A stretch of 10,107 nt of DNA from SURF-24 sp964537965 (GTDB lineage Bacteria > Bacteroidota > Ignavibacteria > Ignavibacteriales > SURF-24). How positions within the stretch are numbered: the first letter of the stretch is position 1; each line of letters opens with the position of its first letter. The notes below the pieces were generated by a model that worked only from the letters and a program-made list of their open reading frames with translations, searched no databases and was not told the DNA's origin. The stretch is taken from positions 1-10,107 of the forward strand of contig CAZIDB010000179.1 in NCBI GenBank assembly GCA_964537965.1, written 5' to 3'. Positions 1 to 5,474 of this stretch are shown piece after piece. A program made the translations under genes and the position numbers.

Positions 1-932
1 AAATGCTTTTTGATGTTAATGGTTTACCAATAAATGAATGGGAAAAAAGACTTTTCTCCTTTGGTGAAAATACCAATCTGAATGATTTTGTCTGGAGAAT
101 GAAAGAGCTTAATTTGCCAAACAGCATTTTTGTTGATTGCACTACAAGCGAATTAATTCTATCCAAGTATCTTGAAATACTAAGCTCAAGTATTTCAATT
201 GTTACACCTAATAAAAAAGCTAATTCAAGCAAATACGAATTTTATCTTGAACTAAAGCATACGGCACAAAAATATAATGTGAAATTCCTGTATGAGACTA
301 ATGTTGGCGCCGGTCTTCCGGTAATTAGTACATTGCAGGATTTGGTTTCAAGCGGAGACAGAATTCTTAAAATTGAAGGAGTCCTTTCAGGAACGCTTAG
401 TTATATCTTCAATACTTATGATGGACAGGTACCATTCTCCAAAATTCTTAAAGATGCGCAGGAAAAAGGTTTTACCGAACCTGATCCGCGTGATGACCTG
501 AACGGAATGGACGTTGCAAGAAAATTAATTATACTAGTAAGAGAAGCCGGATATAAACTTGAACTTGAGGATATAAACGTCGAAAATCTAATTCCTGCTA
601 AAGCAAGAGGAAAAGGTTCAATTGATAAATTTTATGAAATTCTGAAAAAATATGACAAGGGTTTTGAGAAGCGCAGAAATGATGCCTCGAAAGAAGGTAA
701 AGTATTAAGGTACATCGCAAAATATGAAAACGGAAAATCTGAAGTATCGCTTAAAGCTGTTGGCAAAGAACATCCGTTTTACTCATTATCCGCAAATGAT
801 AATATCCTGTCATTCAAAACTGTTTATTATTATGAAAGACCAATTGTAATACAGGGACCGGGTGCCGGTGCAGAAGTTACATCCGGCGGTATCTTTGCAG
901 ATATTATCCGAATAGGAAATTATTTAATCTGA
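1..932 (+). CDS. thrA: Homoserine dehydrogenase domain, C-terminal part of probable bifunctional aspartokinase/homoserine dehydrogenase (5' partial)
   Basis: Homoserine dehydrogenase reduces aspartate semialdehyde to homoserine in the cytoplasm, the branch point to threonine and methionine. The gene is cut by the window start. The ATG at position 3 is very unlikely to be the true start, because the nucleotide-binding glycine loop expected at the N-terminus is absent. Numbering from that Met, I see VTPNKKA (67-73), NVGAGLPVI (100-108), GxLSGTLSYI (126-135) and EPDPRDDLNGMDVARK (159-174). By comparison with yeast homoserine dehydrogenase, E159, D170 and K174 are the catalytic residues. These motifs and the ending GAGAEVTSGGIFADIIR follow E. 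coli ThrA/MetL closely rather than the monofunctional Hom with an ACT tail, so an aspartokinase half probably lies upstream. That half is inferred, not seen. The stop overlaps the ribosome binding site of asd. Confidence 0.94.
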   Translation, partial: MLFDVNGLPINEWEKRLFSFGENTNLNDFVWRMKELNLPNSIFVDCTTSELILSKYLEILSSSISIVTPNKKANSSKYEFYLELKHTAQKYNVKFLYETNVGAGLPVISTLQDLVSSGDRILKIEGVLSGTLSYIFNTYDGQVPFSKILKDAQEKGFTEPDPRDDLNGMDVARKLIILVREAGYKLELEDINVENLIPAKARGKGSIDKFYEILKKYDKGFEKRRNDASKEGKVLRYIAKYENGKSEVSLKAVGKEHPFYSLSANDNILSFKTVYYYERPIVIQGPGAGAEVTSGGIFADIIRIGNYLI

Positions 933-935
933 GGA
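931..935 (+). promoter_or_regulatory. Ribosome binding site of asd overlapping the thrA stop
   Basis: GAGGA lies 5 nt before the asd ATG and shares two bases with the thrA TGA (930-932). The spacing is right for a Shine-Dalgarno, and it supports the ATG at 941 and translational coupling of the two genes. Confidence 0.7.
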
Positions 936-940
936 ATAGA

Positions 941-1999
941 ATGAAAAAATTAAAAGGGAAAATTCCGGTTGCGATTTTAGGTGCTACCGGCAGCGTTGGG
1001 CAAAAATTTATCGAGCTTCTTTCAAATCATCCTTGGTTCGAAATAAAAGAAGTTGCAGCTTCTGAAAGATCTGCCGGGAAAAAATACAAAGATGCGGTTA
1101 ACTGGATTTTAACATCTCCCCTTCCTGAAAAAATCGGTAATCTAATTGTAAAAGAATGCGATACAAATCTTAGTTCGAAAATTACTTTCTCCGGATTGGA
1201 TGCCGGAGTAGCAGGTGAAATTGAAAGCAACCTTGCTAATGCAGGTTATTATGTAATATCAAATTCAAGAAATCATAGATTCGATAAAGATGTTCCTTTA
1301 CTTATTCCTGAAGTCAATCCGGATCATTTGGAGTTAATTAAAGCGCAATCCTACAAAGGAGCAATAGTAACCAATCCCAACTGTTCAACAATAGGATTAG
1401 TGCTGGCATTAAAACCTCTCCAGGATAAGTTTGGTTTGGAAGCAGTAAATGTAGTTACGATGCAAGCCTTATCCGGTGCTGGTTATCCCGGTGTTTCTTC
1501 ACTTGATATTGTTGATAATGTAATTCCTTTTATTGGTGGTGAAGAAAAGAAAATGGAAACCGAGCCATTGAAAATTCTTGGTAGTCTGAAAAACGGAAAA
1601 GTTAAAAATCTGAATCTTAAAATAAGCGCACAGTGCAACCGTGTAGCTGTGCTGGACGGCCATCTGGAAACTGTTCAGATAAAACTAAAGAAGAAAGCTT
1701 CAATTGAAAATATCATAAATGAATGGAAGAGTTTCACTTCCATAGCACAGAAATTAAAATTGCCTTTAGCGCCACTTCACCCAATTTATTATTTAGAGCA
1801 GGAAAAATATCCGCAACCAAAACTACACCGTAATCTTGATAAAGGAATGGCAGTAAGTATCGGCAGGTTACGCGAATGTTCTCTGTTTGATTATAAGTTT
1901 GTTGTACTTTCACATAACACTGTTAGAGGTGCTGCAGGCGGAGCAATACTTAATGCTGAACTGATGCTGAAATTAAATTACTTCAAATCAATTAAATAA
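941..1999 (+). CDS. asd: Aspartate-semialdehyde dehydrogenase, archaeal/fungal-type subfamily
   Basis: This enzyme makes L-aspartate 4-semialdehyde by NADPH-dependent reduction of aspartyl phosphate, the step between aspartokinase and homoserine dehydrogenase. The 352-residue protein has the nucleotide loop GATGSVG (14-20), the SERSAGKKY segment (41-49), the catalytic cysteine in NPNCST (C148), QALSGAGYPGV (175-185), the CNRVAVLDGH block with probable catalytic H241, and a C-terminal HNTVRGAAGGAILNAE. The GYPGV segment, the IGGEEKKMETEP stretch and the CNRV-DGH block place it with the archaeal/fungal-type enzymes rather than the common E. coli or Bacillus types. Small departures from the pattern I expect are SGLDAGVAGEIE where a proline is usual, and SAQCNRV for SATCNRV. 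The ATG at 941 has a good ribosome binding site. It sits between thrA and thrB in one apparent operon. Confidence 0.95.
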   Translation: MKKLKGKIPVAILGATGSVGQKFIELLSNHPWFEIKEVAASERSAGKKYKDAVNWILTSPLPEKIGNLIVKECDTNLSSKITFSGLDAGVAGEIESNLANAGYYVISNSRNHRFDKDVPLLIPEVNPDHLELIKAQSYKGAIVTNPNCSTIGLVLALKPLQDKFGLEAVNVVTMQALSGAGYPGVSSLDIVDNVIPFIGGEEKKMETEPLKILGSLKNGKVKNLNLKISAQCNRVAVLDGHLETVQIKLKKKASIENIINEWKSFTSIAQKLKLPLAPLHPIYYLEQEKYPQPKLHRNLDKGMAVSIGRLRECSLFDYKFVVLSHNTVRGAAGGAILNAELMLKLNYFKSIK

Positions 2000-2010
2000 A
2001 ATGAAAACCT

Positions 2011-2943
2011 ATGAAAAATGAAATTAAAGTTTTTGCTCCGGCCTCAGTTTCTAATGTTGCCTGCGGTTTTGATGTAATGGGTTTTGCAATCAATGAACCT
2101 GGTGATGAAATCATTTTAAGATTGTCTGAAAAGAGTGGTGTTGTTATAACAAAGATTACCGGTGATAACGGAAAGATTACATATAATCCAAATCAGAATA
2201 CTGCCGGTGCTCCTGTAATTTCAATGCTTAAACATCTTAATAAAGAAAAACAAGGAGTTGAGATTGAGATTCATAAAAAGATGCCACTCGGCAGCGGAAT
2301 CGGTTCAAGTGCGGCAAGCGCTGTAGCGGCCGCATTTGCAGCAAATTTAATTCTGGAAGCGAATCTACCGAAGAATGAAGTTTTAAATTTTGCACTTGAA
2401 GGTGAAAAAATTGCAAGCGGCGCAATTCATGCTGATAATGTTGCTCCCTGTTTATACGGCGGTTTTATTTTAATCCGTGGGTATAATCCAATTGATATAA
2501 TTGAAATTCCTGTTCCTGATAATTTATTTTGCACCATCATTTATCCTCACATTGAAATTAAGACAAAGGAAGCACGTGAGATTTTACCAAAAGAAGTAAA
2601 ACTGGTTGATGCCAAAACTCATTGGGGAAATACAGCAGGACTTATAGCCGGGTTGATGACGAACGATTTGAATCTTGTAAGCAGATCTATCCAGGATGTA
2701 ATTATCGAACCGGTCAGGGCTAAACTCATTCCAAATTATTATGGGATTAAGAATGCAGCTTTAGATGCAGGTTCTTTAGGTTGTAACATTTCCGGTTCCG
2801 GTCCATCAATTTTTGCTTTATCAAGCTCAATTGAATCTGCTAATAAAATTGGAGAAGCAATGCAGAAAGAAGTTGAAAAAATTCCACTTGGTTGTAATGT
2901 GTACGTTTCTAAAATAAACAAAGAAGGACCAAGGGTAATTTAA
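2011..2943 (+). CDS. thrB: Homoserine kinase (GHMP kinase family)
   Basis: ThrB phosphorylates homoserine with ATP to O-phosphohomoserine, the substrate of ThrC next in the cluster. The 310-residue length is usual for the family. The N-terminus APASVSNVACGFDVMGFA (9-26) is typical of homoserine kinases. The GHMP ATP-binding motif PLGSGIGSSAAS is at 92-103, HADNVAP at 140-146, and the C-terminal glycine motif CNISGSGPS at 258-266. The start lies 11 bp after the asd stop, with no clear Shine-Dalgarno. Translation may depend on coupling with asd. An out-of-frame ATG at 2001 opens only six codons and is not the start. Nothing in the sequence suggests damage. Confidence 0.95.
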   Translation: MKNEIKVFAPASVSNVACGFDVMGFAINEPGDEIILRLSEKSGVVITKITGDNGKITYNPNQNTAGAPVISMLKHLNKEKQGVEIEIHKKMPLGSGIGSSAASAVAAAFAANLILEANLPKNEVLNFALEGEKIASGAIHADNVAPCLYGGFILIRGYNPIDIIEIPVPDNLFCTIIYPHIEIKTKEAREILPKEVKLVDAKTHWGNTAGLIAGLMTNDLNLVSRSIQDVIIEPVRAKLIPNYYGIKNAALDAGSLGCNISGSGPSIFALSSSIESANKIGEAMQKEVEKIPLGCNVYVSKINKEGPRVI

Positions 2944-2945
2944 CT

Positions 2946-3062
2946 ATGATTACAGATTCAGGATACGCATTTATAAATTATTCAAAATTGAAAAAGATTA
3001 TCATGCAATTGTATCATACTCTTACTCTTGCTCTTATTCTTACTCTAACAACGATATACTAA
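2946..3062 (+). CDS. Candidate small ORF (38 codons), Thr/Leu-rich, filling the thrB-thrC gap
   Basis: This open frame begins 2 bp after the thrB stop and its TAA ends 1 nt before the thrC ATG, so it fills the whole gap. The predicted peptide begins MITDSGYAFINYSKLKK and ends in a hydrophobic stretch (residues 25-38) with alternating Thr and Leu. In all it has 6 Thr and 7 Leu in 38 residues. The Thr-Leu stretch is encoded in frame by a hexamer repeat. I recognise no family and see no Shine-Dalgarno, so initiation would rely on coupling with thrB. A Thr-rich peptide beside thrC invites comparison with threonine leader peptides, but there is no terminator hairpin after it. It could also be a chance ORF over a simple repeat or a dispersed intergenic element. 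At this base composition an open frame of this length has a several-percent chance of arising at random. Confidence 0.3.
   Translation: MITDSGYAFINYSKLKKIIMQLYHTLTLALILTLTTIY
2988..3017 (+). promoter_or_regulatory. Possible internal promoter for thrC
   Basis: TTGAAA at 2988-2993 and TATCAT at 3012-3017 are separated by 18 bp, resembling a sigma-70 promoter. It would start transcription in the hexamer repeat about 40 bp before thrC. AT-rich DNA produces such matches by chance, so this is tentative. If used, it would rule out a full-length leader role for the 38-codon ORF on that transcript. Confidence 0.25.
3018..3047 (+). repeat. Imperfect 6-bp tandem repeat (five units) between thrB and thrC
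   Basis: Five consecutive hexamers are seen: two ACTCTT units, then one each of GCTCTT, ATTCTT and ACTCTA. The tract is pyrimidine-rich on the + strand and in frame with the 38-codon ORF, where each unit encodes mostly Thr-Leu. The first-position changes (Thr to Ala or Ile) keep the Leu codon intact. It could be a slippage-prone microsatellite. Confidence 0.8.
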
Positions 3063-3063
3063 T

Positions 3064-4365
3064 ATGAAATTTTACAGTACAAAAGGAAAAAGTGAATTAG
3101 TCGGTTTCAGAACTGCAGTTGTAAAAGGGATTGCGGATGATGGCGGACTTTATCTTCCGAAAGAAATTCCGGTTCTGCCGGACTCATTTTTTAAAAACTT
3201 AAGTGAATTATCTTTCCATGAGATTGCTTTAACCGTAACAGGATTATTTGCCAACGAAGTTAGCAAAAAGGATTTAAGCGATATAATCCAATCGGCGTTC
3301 AACTTCCCTGTTCCAACAGTAAAGCTTGATGATAATTTATATGTACTTGAATTAACGCACGGTCCTACTCTTGCTTTCAAAGATTTTGGCGCACGTTTCA
3401 TGGCAAAAATGCTTTCACATTTTATAAAGGATGAGAATAAAGAAGTTGTAATTCTTGTTGCTACTTCAGGTGATACAGGCAGCGCTGTTGCAAATGGATT
3501 TTATAATGTTGAAGGTATTAAAGTGGTTTTGCTTTATCCTTCCGGTATGGTAAGTAAAATTCAGGAACAACAGCTTACTACACTTGGAGGAAATATTACT
3601 GCTTTGGAAATTAAAGGTACATTTGATGATTGCCAGCGGCTTGTTAAAGAAGCTTTTGCTAACGAAGTTCTTAATAAAAAACTAAATCTTACAAGCGCAA
3701 ATTCAATTAACATTGCAAGATTAATTCCCCAGTCATTATACTATTTCCATGCATTCGGTTCCGTTCAAAACAAGAATAAACCAGTTGTGTTTTCTGTACC
3801 AAGCGGAAACCTGGGAAATCTAACGGGTGGAATACTCGCGCATAAAATGGGTTTGCCGGTTAATAAATTTATTGCCGCCGCTAACGCAAACAAAGTTTTT
3901 CCGGACTACATTAAGACAGGAAAGTTTACTCCTGCTCCAACAATCAAAACAATTTCAAATGCAATGGATGTTGGCAACCCAAGCAACTTTGAGAGAATTG
4001 CTACAATCTTTCTGAATGAAGCTGAGAATGTTCGTAAAGTAATTTTCAGTGATTCATTCAGCGATGTGGATACTTATGAAGCGATGAATGAGATTTATAA
4101 AAAATATAATTATATAATCGATCCTCATGGCGCTGTAGGCTATCTTGCCAATAAAAAATATTCCGAAGAATTAATTTATGATTCAATCTCAATCATTTTG
4201 GAAACAGCGCACCCTGCAAAATTTTCATCTGAAGTAAAGAAAGCAATTGGAATTGAAGTCGTAATTCCTGAACGATTAGGCGAATGTTTGAAAAAAGAAA
4301 AACAGAGTGTAGTTCTTTCAAAAGAATTTAATGAATTAAAATCTTTCCTACTCGAAACAAACTAA
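3064..4365 (+). CDS. thrC: Threonine synthase (PLP-dependent, fold type II)
   Basis: ThrC converts O-phosphohomoserine to L-threonine and phosphate using pyridoxal phosphate, the last step of the pathway. The 433-residue protein matches the long E. coli/yeast-like class by length. It begins MKFYSTKG with the segment GIADDGGLYLPK (22-33). The PLP lysine is K106 in LTHGPTLAFKDFGARF. ATSGDTGSA (133-141) is a substrate or cofactor-binding loop. PSGNLGNLTGG (246-256) matches the PLP-phosphate loop, and DPHGAVGY is at 353-360. The start has no obvious Shine-Dalgarno. It lies 1 nt after the stop of the candidate 38-codon ORF, which may matter for coupling. proC follows after 8 bp. Confidence 0.97.
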   Translation: MKFYSTKGKSELVGFRTAVVKGIADDGGLYLPKEIPVLPDSFFKNLSELSFHEIALTVTGLFANEVSKKDLSDIIQSAFNFPVPTVKLDDNLYVLELTHGPTLAFKDFGARFMAKMLSHFIKDENKEVVILVATSGDTGSAVANGFYNVEGIKVVLLYPSGMVSKIQEQQLTTLGGNITALEIKGTFDDCQRLVKEAFANEVLNKKLNLTSANSINIARLIPQSLYYFHAFGSVQNKNKPVVFSVPSGNLGNLTGGILAHKMGLPVNKFIAAANANKVFPDYIKTGKFTPAPTIKTISNAMDVGNPSNFERIATIFLNEAENVRKVIFSDSFSDVDTYEAMNEIYKKYNYIIDPHGAVGYLANKKYSEELIYDSISIILETAHPAKFSSEVKKAIGIEVVIPERLGECLKKEKQSVVLSKEFNELKSFLLETN

Positions 4366-4373
4366 GGTGTGAA

Positions 4374-5192
4374 ATGGATAAATCAACTAAAAAAGTAGCA
4401 ATACTTGGTACAGGAAATATCGGTTCTGCAATAGCAGAAGGTATGATAAGCTCTAAACAATTTAAGGCTGAAGATATTTTTATAACAAGACGTAATGCAG
4501 GACTCCTTGCCCCTTTCACAAAAAAAGGTTTTAAGACTGGTACAGACAACTTAGTTGCGGTAAAGAATTCTGAAGTAATAATTATTGCAGTTACTCCCCA
4601 GCAACTTGATGGTTTGTTAAACGAAATTAAAAAAGTATTAGATGTTAAAAAGCATATCCTCATATCAATTGTTTCAGGCGCCTCTATAAAAGAAATTAAG
4701 GAAAGAATCGGGAAGAATGTTCCTGTTGTAAGAGCAATGCCAAATACTGCAATTGCAATTAAGGAATCAATGACCTGCATTGCATCAGATGCAAGCGTAA
4801 ATGTTTTAGACATTGCAAAAAGCATTTTTAATTCGGTTGGTCAAACAATGGTAATTGATGAATCATTAATTGGTCCGGCTACAGCACTTTGTGCATGCGG
4901 AATCGCATTCTTCTTGAGGGCAATAAGAGCAGCTTCCCAGGGAGGAATTGAAATTGGATTTCATTCAGAGGATGCATTGCTGATGGCAGCACAAACTGCA
5001 AAAGGAGCCGCTTCGCTCTTAACAAAAGGTTTAAGCCATCCTGAAAAAGAAATTGATAAAGTCACTACTCCGATGGGAATTACAATTTCCGGTTTGAACC
5101 AAATGGAACATAACGGATTTAGTTCAGCAATGATAAAAGGAATTGTAACATCAGCAGAGAAAGCTGCAAAAATTTATTCGCCCAAAAAATAA
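4374..5192 (+). CDS. proC: Pyrroline-5-carboxylate reductase
   Basis: ProC reduces 1-pyrroline-5-carboxylate to L-proline with NAD(P)H, the final step of proline synthesis. The 272-residue length is normal. There is an N-terminal Rossmann loop GTGNIG (12-17), VRAMPNTA at 119-126, and a C-terminal dimerisation and substrate domain. Two conserved ProC segments are altered. The usual SGSGPAY is CACGIAF (173-179), and the usual PGG of the signature is PMG within TTPMGITISGLNQME (231-245). From memory, similar variants occur in Bacteroidota-like ProC proteins, so I read this as a lineage form rather than an inactive enzyme, but substrate specificity is less certain. AAGGTG overlapping the thrC stop serves as its ribosome binding site. 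It appears co-transcribed with the threonine genes, although the pathways do not share intermediates. No clear terminator follows. Confidence 0.9.
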   Translation: MDKSTKKVAILGTGNIGSAIAEGMISSKQFKAEDIFITRRNAGLLAPFTKKGFKTGTDNLVAVKNSEVIIIAVTPQQLDGLLNEIKKVLDVKKHILISIVSGASIKEIKERIGKNVPVVRAMPNTAIAIKESMTCIASDASVNVLDIAKSIFNSVGQTMVIDESLIGPATALCACGIAFFLRAIRAASQGGIEIGFHSEDALLMAAQTAKGAASLLTKGLSHPEKEIDKVTTPMGITISGLNQMEHNGFSSAMIKGIVTSAEKAAKIYSPKK

Positions 5193-5205
5193 TTTTAAGA
5201 AAAAC

Positions 5206-5234
5206 TTGACAACAGGAATTTTTGAAGTTATCTT
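5206..5234 (+). promoter_or_regulatory. Promoter of the SAM riboswitch-metY-metX transcript
   Basis: A perfect TTGACA (5206-5211) lies 17 bp before TATCTT (5229-5234). Transcription would begin near 5241, about 25 nt before the riboswitch P1 helix. The downstream element reads TATCTTAG, which also approaches the TAnnTTTG -7 element of Bacteroidota promoters, so the promoter fits either lexicon. It separates the methionine unit from the thr-proC run. Confidence 0.75.
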
Positions 5235-5265
5235 AGAAGCAGAAATTAGTTCTTTATAAAATTAT

Positions 5266-5377
5266 CTCTTATCGAGAAAGGCTGAGGGAACAGGCCCTTT
5301 GAAGCCTTAGCAACCGTTTTCTGTTACAACCGGAAGAGCCAGGTGCTAAATCCTGCCCATAATATGGGAAAGATGAG
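5266..5377 (+). ncRNA. SAM-I (S-box) riboswitch aptamer
   Basis: The aptamer binds S-adenosylmethionine in the nascent leader RNA and shuts off downstream methionine genes when SAM is plentiful. The S-box core is plain: CTTATCGAGA, GCTGAGGGAACAGGCCC, TGAAGCC, AGCAACC, GGTGCTAAATCCTGC and AAAGATGAG in the canonical order. P1 pairs CTTATC (5268-5273) with GATGAG (5372-5377). P2 includes GGG (5286-5288) with CCC (5295-5297). P3 is closed by ACC (5313-5315) with GGT (5342-5344). P4 pairs CCCAT (5356-5360) with ATGGG (5364-5368). The pseudoknot pairs CAGG (5291-5294) with CCTG (5352-5355). The placement upstream of metY and metX fits SAM-I rather than other SAM classes. Confidence 0.97.
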
Positions 5378-5427
5378 TAGTAAGGTAAATATAGATTTTT
5401 ATTTAAAACCTCTTTAGCATCTTTTCC
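5366..5427 (+). promoter_or_regulatory. Antiterminator pairing of the SAM riboswitch
   Basis: GGGAAAGATG (5366-5375) can pair with CATCTTTTCC (5418-5427) over 10 continuous pairs with a single G-U. The first strand takes the 3' side of P4 and most of the 3' side of P1. The second is the entire terminator loop plus the base that closes the terminator's first pair. The helix and the terminator cannot coexist, so this is the predicted ON structure at low SAM. It is a structural prediction by eye, without an energy calculation. Confidence 0.75.
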
Positions 5428-5445
5428 TAAAGAGGTTTTTTGTTT
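5405..5445 (+). terminator. Intrinsic terminator of the SAM riboswitch (expression platform)
   Basis: A perfect 13-bp stem joins 5405-5417 (AAAACCTCTTTAG) to 5427-5439 (CTAAAGAGGTTTT), with a 9-nt loop and a T-rich tail. It lies 27 nt after P1 and about 35 nt before metY. With SAM bound, P1 would hold the antiterminator strand and this hairpin would stop transcription before metY. Confidence 0.93.
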
Positions 5446-5462
5446 TTAAACTATAACTAAAT

Positions 5463-5468
5463 GAAAGG
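5463..5468 (+). promoter_or_regulatory. Ribosome binding site of metY
   Basis: GAAAGG lies 6 nt before the metY ATG at 5475. It supports that start over the out-of-frame ATG at 5461, which opens only five codons. It is not within the terminator, which fits transcriptional rather than translational riboswitch control. Confidence 0.5.
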
Positions 5469-5474
5469 CTCAAT

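Noticed and set aside
2001..2021. Six-codon ORF (ATG at 2001) between asd and thrB that overlaps the thrB start
   Set aside because: It is too short, has no ribosome binding site, and is explained by chance ATGs in an A-rich gap. It could affect re-initiation, but nothing supports that.
4328..4825. 165-codon open frame on the - strand opposite the end of thrC and most of proC
   Set aside because: It lies opposite two genes with clear family motifs, and its sequence is antisense shadow with no recognisable domain. No promoter or ribosome binding site was seen.
5168..5198. AT-only dyad at the end of proC as a terminator
   Set aside because: The pairing is AAAATT with AATTTT only, too weak to terminate. 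Some readthrough from proC into the riboswitch leader is possible.
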